Source of the DNA: Spirosoma sp. 48-14
GTDB taxonomy: Bacteria > Bacteroidota > Bacteroidia > Cytophagales > Spirosomataceae
Direction of reading: 5' to 3'
DNA: 64,000 bases
NCBI RefSeq assembly: GCF_001898575.1
Contig: NZ_MKUD01000081.1
Span: 242,123-306,122, forward strand
Below, piece by piece: positions 59,779-64,000 of the stretch. The first letter of the stretch is position 1. Every line of letters begins with the position of its first letter. A model generated the notes under the pieces. It ran no database searches. It was not told where the DNA came from and saw nothing but the letters and a program-made list of their open reading frames with translations. A program made the translations under genes and the position numbers.

Positions 59779-62700
59779 TTATGAACGCATGTGGGTTTGC
59801 GTTCGTAACTGACTCACAACCTCCGTAATAACGTTGTCCAGTGTTGCAATCAGGTCCTCCAGGTGTTGAGAAGCCTGGTAGGTTTCCGCATTTCTATCCA
59901 TGTCTTTTAGCACATCAGTTATGGAATGGATGCCAAGTGTGGCAACCGAAGGATGCAGCCGATGAGCGACCTGACCAACTTTTTTGAAGTCATTTGCCTG
60001 ATAGGCTGTTTTAATCTCTTCGAGCCCTGCAGGCGCCAGATCAGTAAACATCGTAACCATTTCCGAAACAAACTCTTCATCACCCTGCGCAATGGACCGC
60101 AGTTCCGTCAGATCAAATAAGCTATCCTGCTTTTCAGTTTTGGCATGATTCGTCGGAATGTACTCGTCTTTACCCAACCATTTTGTTACGACAGTCAGCA
60201 GACTTGACTCGTCGAACGGTTTAGCCAGGTAATCGTTCATGCCAGCCTGCAGAAACTTTTCGCGGTCGCCCGGTATAGCCAGAGCCGTCAAGGCAATAAT
60301 TGGCAACTGGTTCTTTAAGGTTGCCCGAATCTCACGGGTGGCCTCGAGACCATCCATAACCGGCATCTGAACATCCATCAGGACTAATTCATAAGGCTGC
60401 TGTTCGAGTTTTTCAATCGCTTCGAGCCCTTGCCGTGCCTCTCCTATTACAGCCCCATAATTCTTGAGTATGGTAGCGGCCACTAATCGGTTCATTTCGT
60501 TATCGTCCACCACCAGAATCTGACTTCCCGACAGCAAATCGGTATTGATTTGTTCCTGCTGTTTTTGGGGTAAATGCCAGGATTCGCCTTTACGAAAAGG
60601 AATGGTGAAGGTTACTGAGGTACCTACTTCTTTACGGCTATCTACCTGTACCTGTCCCCCCATTAAATCAACCAGGTTTTTGCAGATACTCATACCGAGT
60701 CCTGTTCCGCCAAATCGACGGGTAATCGACGCATCCTCCTGGCTGAAGGTTTGAAAAATCGTTTGGACAAACTCTTCATCCATGCCAACGCCTGTATCCT
60801 GCACCGTGGCTCGAATTGTTTGCTGGGCAGCCTCATCATCAATAACCTGACACCGTATATCAACCACACCTTTGTCGGTAAACTTGATCGCGTTCGAAAT
60901 CAGGTTAAGAAATATTTGAGTTAGTCGGTAGGGGTCACCTATTAAAACGGGAGCAATTCGGTCATCGAAAAATGAATTGGTGAATAACAAACCCTTTTCT
61001 TCGGCCCGGTGGCTCATTATCTGCATCACCTTCTTAATAACCTGATGAGGCTCAAAGCCGATCTGTTCGATGGTCAGTTTTCCAGCTTCAATTTTTGATA
61101 GATCGAGGATATCGTTAATGATAACCAGCAGGTTATCAGAAGCCGATTGAATTGTATTCAGATAGAACAGTTGCTGCTCAGTTAACGCGGTCTTTCGGAG
61201 CTGATTGCTCATCCCCATAATGGCGTTCATGGGTGTTCTGATTTCGTGGCTCATGTTGGCCAGAAACAATTCTTTTGAGCGGGTCGACTCTTCGGCAACT
61301 TCCTTGGCGTGCTTGAGTGCAATCTCTAACTCTTTCTGATGCGTAATATCGATATGCGTGCCAATGATTTTTAATGGTTTTCCGTCATCATCCTGTTCTA
61401 TAACTACGCCCCGATCCAGTACCCAATTAATTGATCCGTCTTTATGGATAACCCGGTATTCGATCGAATGGCGGGCCAATACACCTGCCCTATACTGCTG
61501 GTCATTCTGCTCCAGTAAATGCCGATCGCCCGGATGAACCTGCTGCCACCATAAACTGGCCAGATCGGTTGACTGGTCGATTGGAAAGCCTAATAACTTA
61601 TTCGTCGGATTGGAAAAGTAGGTCCTTTGGGTACGAAAATCATGCTCCCAATAATTATCGCCAACGTTTGTTAGCGCCATCCGCAACTTTTCCTCATATT
61701 CTTTGAGCCGTCGCTGCACAATTTTTTCCTGGGAAATATCTTCCACCATTATAAAATAATGCGTGATCGTCTGCTGCCTGTCGGTAATAGGTTGGCCACT
61801 TATGCGGGCCCAAAACCAGCTTTTATCCTGCCTGTAATAAATTCCCTCATGGATAAAGCTTTCCCCGTTTTTAAATGCTTTGTCCATGACAGCCTGGCTC
61901 GTAGTATCCGTATGAGGCCCCCGACACAAATCCAGCAGGGACTTACCTACAACCTGATCGACACTACATTGCGTGAGCTTTTGAAATCCATCGTTCGACC
62001 AGAAGATTTTATTATCCAGGTCGACGAAGATGATCCCGTTTTTGTTCGCACTGGCCACGAGCGATAACTTTTCCAGCTCGGACTCATTTTTTTTTCGCTC
62101 CGATATATCCCGAATAAACGAACAGAAGAATTCATTATCGCCCTGTTTTAAGGGAATGATATATAACTCGATGGGAAACGTTTTTTGACTACGATTTATG
62201 GCCGACAGCTCTAGTTGTTTACCTAGTACAACCCCCCTCTTCGTTTTTCCATAGTCTTGCAAGCCCCGTTCATGACCACTCCGATGGACAGTCGGTATAA
62301 TAAGATCGGCTAATTTCTGGCCAAGTACCTCCTGGCCTGTCCATCCAAATATTTTTTCGGCCTGTGGGTTCCAAAACGTAATAACTCCCTCACTATCAAT
62401 TGTAATTATAGCGTCTAAAGCCCCATTCATAATCAGGCGACTCTTCAACTCACTCTGCTCGAGAGCATCACGGCTTTTCTTCTGTTCGGTTATATCGGTA
62501 TAACTCCAGAGATGCCCTTTGTAATTTTCATCCAGGAATATGGGAATATAATCTCGTTGGTATATACTCCCATCGGCCAGTTCCAGAATTTCGCCCCGAA
62601 CCAGCTTTTTCTCAGCCAGAATCGTATTAATACGGCTAACAAACAGATCGGGGTCTTTGAACAGGTTTTTAGATGTTTCGGCGGCATTGGTACAGTCGGC

Positions 62701-63180
62701 ACCCTGGAGCAAATCGGGCGATACAGGTATAGCGAATAAATCGCAAAAAACCTGGTTAGTGAAGACAACAGCCCGATTTTCATCCTCTACCAGAACTCCA
62801 TTCTCCATATTGGAGATCAGAGAGGTAAATATCTTTTCAGCATTTTTCCGTTTGTTGATTTGATGATGGAGCAACCGCGCTATGGCCAATAAATCGTTGG
62901 AGTCTGTCTGTAGTTCCGAGCCGCTGATCGTACTAACCGCTTCTTCCAGCTTTTGAACCGAGAGTTTCTTTACTTCCAGTTCATGTTTTAATTGCGTGTG
63001 TAACTCAATATATTCCTTTTCACTAATGGCAAAGGCCCGTTCGGTTAATTCACGGTCTCGTTCGTAGGCAAGGTACGAATGCTGAACAGAATCCAGGAAT
63101 TTGGTCATTTCAGGTAACCGCTGAAGTTCCTGGGGCAAATAGCGATTGATCTGGCGTGAAAGCAACTGCGAATACTCCAT
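59779..63180 (-). CDS. Hybrid histidine kinase with four PAS domains, receiver and Hpt
   Basis: A 1133-residue cytoplasmic hybrid kinase without membrane segments. An N-terminal coiled region precedes four PAS-like domains (about 115-230, 245-365, 370-490, 490-620). The HisKA has H645 in ANMSHEIRTPMNA; the ATPase domain has LISNAIKFTDKG and GTGLGMSICKNL; the receiver has D936 in VLMDVQMPVMDG; the Hpt domain has H1073 in AHRLHPSVATLG. In the Hpt the usual K-G after the histidine (H-x-L-K-G) is H-P, which is unusual. It is a phosphorelay protein; its output regulator is not in the window. Confidence 0.93.
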   Translation of the reverse strand: MEYSQLLSRQINRYLPQELQRLPEMTKFLDSVQHSYLAYERDRELTERAFAISEKEYIELHTQLKHELEVKKLSVQKLEEAVSTISGSELQTDSNDLLAIARLLHHQINKRKNAEKIFTSLISNMENGVLVEDENRAVVFTNQVFCDLFAIPVSPDLLQGADCTNAAETSKNLFKDPDLFVSRINTILAEKKLVRGEILELADGSIYQRDYIPIFLDENYKGHLWSYTDITEQKKSRDALEQSELKSRLIMNGALDAIITIDSEGVITFWNPQAEKIFGWTGQEVLGQKLADLIIPTVHRSGHERGLQDYGKTKRGVVLGKQLELSAINRSQKTFPIELYIIPLKQGDNEFFCSFIRDISERKKNESELEKLSLVASANKNGIIFVDLDNKIFWSNDGFQKLTQCSVDQVVGKSLLDLCRGPHTDTTSQAVMDKAFKNGESFIHEGIYYRQDKSWFWARISGQPITDRQQTITHYFIMVEDISQEKIVQRRLKEYEEKLRMALTNVGDNYWEHDFRTQRTYFSNPTNKLLGFPIDQSTDLASLWWQQVHPGDRHLLEQNDQQYRAGVLARHSIEYRVIHKDGSINWVLDRGVVIEQDDDGKPLKIIGTHIDITHQKELEIALKHAKEVAEESTRSKELFLANMSHEIRTPMNAIMGMSNQLRKTALTEQQLFYLNTIQSASDNLLVIINDILDLSKIEAGKLTIEQIGFEPHQVIKKVMQIMSHRAEEKGLLFTNSFFDDRIAPVLIGDPYRLTQIFLNLISNAIKFTDKGVVDIRCQVIDDEAAQQTIRATVQDTGVGMDEEFVQTIFQTFSQEDASITRRFGGTGLGMSICKNLVDLMGGQVQVDSRKEVGTSVTFTIPFRKGESWHLPQKQQEQINTDLLSGSQILVVDDNEMNRLVAATILKNYGAVIGEARQGLEAIEKLEQQPYELVLMDVQMPVMDGLEATREIRATLKNQLPIIALTALAIPGDREKFLQAGMNDYLAKPFDESSLLTVVTKWLGKDEYIPTNHAKTEKQDSLFDLTELRSIAQGDEEFVSEMVTMFTDLAPAGLEEIKTAYQANDFKKVGQVAHRLHPSVATLGIHSITDVLKDMDRNAETYQASQHLEDLIATLDNVITEVVSQLRTQTHMRS

Positions 63181-63747
63181 ACAGTGTGGTTAATTAAACT
63201 GATTGACCAGAAATTCAAAGTTACTCGTCGATAAAAAGCACCTGATTGCCTGAACAGGCAAGCTACTTATACATCGTCGATTATGCCAGTCATCCAGAGA
63301 ACTCCAACCAACTGGCTTAACAATCTCTATAGACTGCATTTCAAAATAAAAAGTCAGGTAATCAGCCAGCCTGAAAGCACTATTAAAGGAATATTTATGC
63401 ATATTATAAAATATATTACAAATATTCCTTTATAAAAGACAACTCTCATATAACTTTAATCATAATCTCTACTGAAATTGATCAGGCACTATGTGCTGAT
63501 CTGTACAGGCGTATGTAGGCTCATCCCTGATAAGTTGAGCAGGTTTTCAGAAAAGTTTTTTATGCACGCTTCTTCCGTTTTTATTGTCTAAGCATGCAAG
63601 ACGTTGGGGTAGTCCGCTCTCGCAGAAGCCAGGGTTTCGTAAGATAAACTTACAAAGTAAAGCCCAACTTGTTACCAAAAACAAGCGAGACTAAATCAGT
63701 ACACATTCATTAAGACTATCAAGCCTTTATCAGTAACCATATTGAAC
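63181..63747. other. Interval without a supported gene
   Basis: No gene is supported. A 70-codon minus-strand frame (63190-63402) ends nine bases before the hybrid kinase start but has no recognisable features. The rest is AT-rich with stops. It probably contains the hybrid-kinase promoter, which I cannot locate precisely. Confidence 0.4.
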
Positions 63748-63787
63748 AAAAAAAGCGTCTCCGGTTAGTTCCGGAGACGCTTTTTTT
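63748..63787. terminator. Strong bidirectional-looking terminator
   Basis: A perfect 17-bp stem (AAAAAAAGCGTCTCCGG with its complement) and a 6-base loop. The T-tract on both ends fits termination in both directions, and it ends the minus-strand gene that starts outside the window. Confidence 0.92.
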
Positions 63788-63804
63788 GTTTGTAGAATCC
63801 AGCG

Positions 63805-64000
63805 TTAGTTCAGCGAGATAACGCGATTGGGAGTGGTGGGCTGCGGAGTCGATACAGTCACGGTGTGGGTCGTTACCTCACGACCGTTCGAAATCGCAAC
63901 CTGATACTCACCATCAGGTAATTCACTCACACTCAAACGGCTACGGTAAGTATTCTCGTTTTTACCCAGGTGGTAGCTATACAGCACCTGACCAGCATGG
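63805..64000 (-). CDS. Secreted protein with T9SS-like C-terminal domain, partial
   Basis: The minus-strand frame is open from the window edge to a stop at 63805, so the N-terminus is missing. Visible residues (about 64) are beta-rich: GQVLYSYHLGKNENTYRSRL, SVSELPDGEYQVAISNGREV and THTVTVSTPQPTTPNRV. The pattern L..G.Y.V.I.NG resembles secretion-tail-like domains of Bacteroidota proteins. GTG 63987 is in frame but the frame stays open beyond it, so the real start lies outside the window. The strong terminator follows 17 bases downstream. Confidence 0.6.
   Translation of the reverse strand, partial: HAGQVLYSYHLGKNENTYRSRLSVSELPDGEYQVAISNGREVTTHTVTVSTPQPTTPNRVISLN

Noticed and set aside
63190..63402. 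70-residue minus-strand frame before the hybrid kinase
   Set aside because: No recognisable feature, AT-rich, and it lies where the kinase promoter should be.

Overview
The window looks like a chromosomal piece of a Cytophagales bacterium (Bacteroidota) close to Spirosoma. The evidence is SusC/SusD pairs, a type IX secretion C-terminal domain, LytTR and 7TMR-DISM regulators, BlaI/M56 pairs, Bacteroidota-type promoter boxes (TAnnTTTG) and many palindromic intergenic repeats. Apart from one tRNA-Arg there are no RNA genes, and I see no insertion sequence, prophage or CRISPR array.

Layout: (1) 1-4.5 kb: the 3' end of hflX, tRNA-Arg(CCT), a LytTR protein, a Wzi-like outer-membrane protein and small secreted or membrane proteins. 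(2) 4.7-8 kb: an arsenic operon, arsR-arsM-arsC-arsN2-acr3, with a perfect palindromic operator over the promoter. (3) 8-19.2 kb, minus strand: a SusC/SusD pair followed by two related DoxX-type membrane proteins, a c-type cytochrome and a Tat-exported SoxC/SorA-type molybdenum enzyme, then a phytoene-dehydrogenase-like flavoprotein. I read this as a possible outer-membrane-uptake-plus-sulfur-oxidation locus and consider it the most novel part of the window. (4) 19.5-24.9 kb: DUF4395 and ACT-domain proteins, an Rrf2 regulator, a membrane LytTR protein and a 7TMR-DISM histidine kinase. (5) 24.9-30.2 kb: an exported Gfo/Idh/MocA oxidoreductase, an SCP2-like protein, an HPr-kinase-like protein, DUF2147 and an alkaline-phosphatase-superfamily protein. 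(6) 30.4-42 kb: a sugar-acid and glycoside cluster transcribed divergently from about 35.0 kb. The minus arm has RraA, an enolase-superfamily enzyme, UxuA and an SDR; the plus arm has a glutaminase-family protein, GH2, a second enolase-superfamily enzyme and a GH43-like protein. Several of these enzymes carry export signals. (7) 42.2-46 kb: BlaI and two M56 receptors fused to TonB-type domains, translationally coupled. (8) 46-56 kb: an M4 peptidase with a T9SS tail, a histidine phosphatase, two DUF1080 (3-keto-disaccharide hydrolase) proteins and a sorbosone-dehydrogenase-like cytochrome. (9) 56-64 kb: a zinc-ribbon protein, a TonB-C-like protein, a cysteine synthase homologue, Crp/Fnr, an F420-type oxidoreductase, a large hybrid histidine kinase and the end of a secreted protein.

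Another striking property is the number of palindromic repeats at gene junctions. At least six sequence families occur. One member lies inside the signal-peptide region of the GH2 gene, where it is translated. Several apparently longer N-termini are only repeats or leader sequence read as protein, so I moved those starts downstream.
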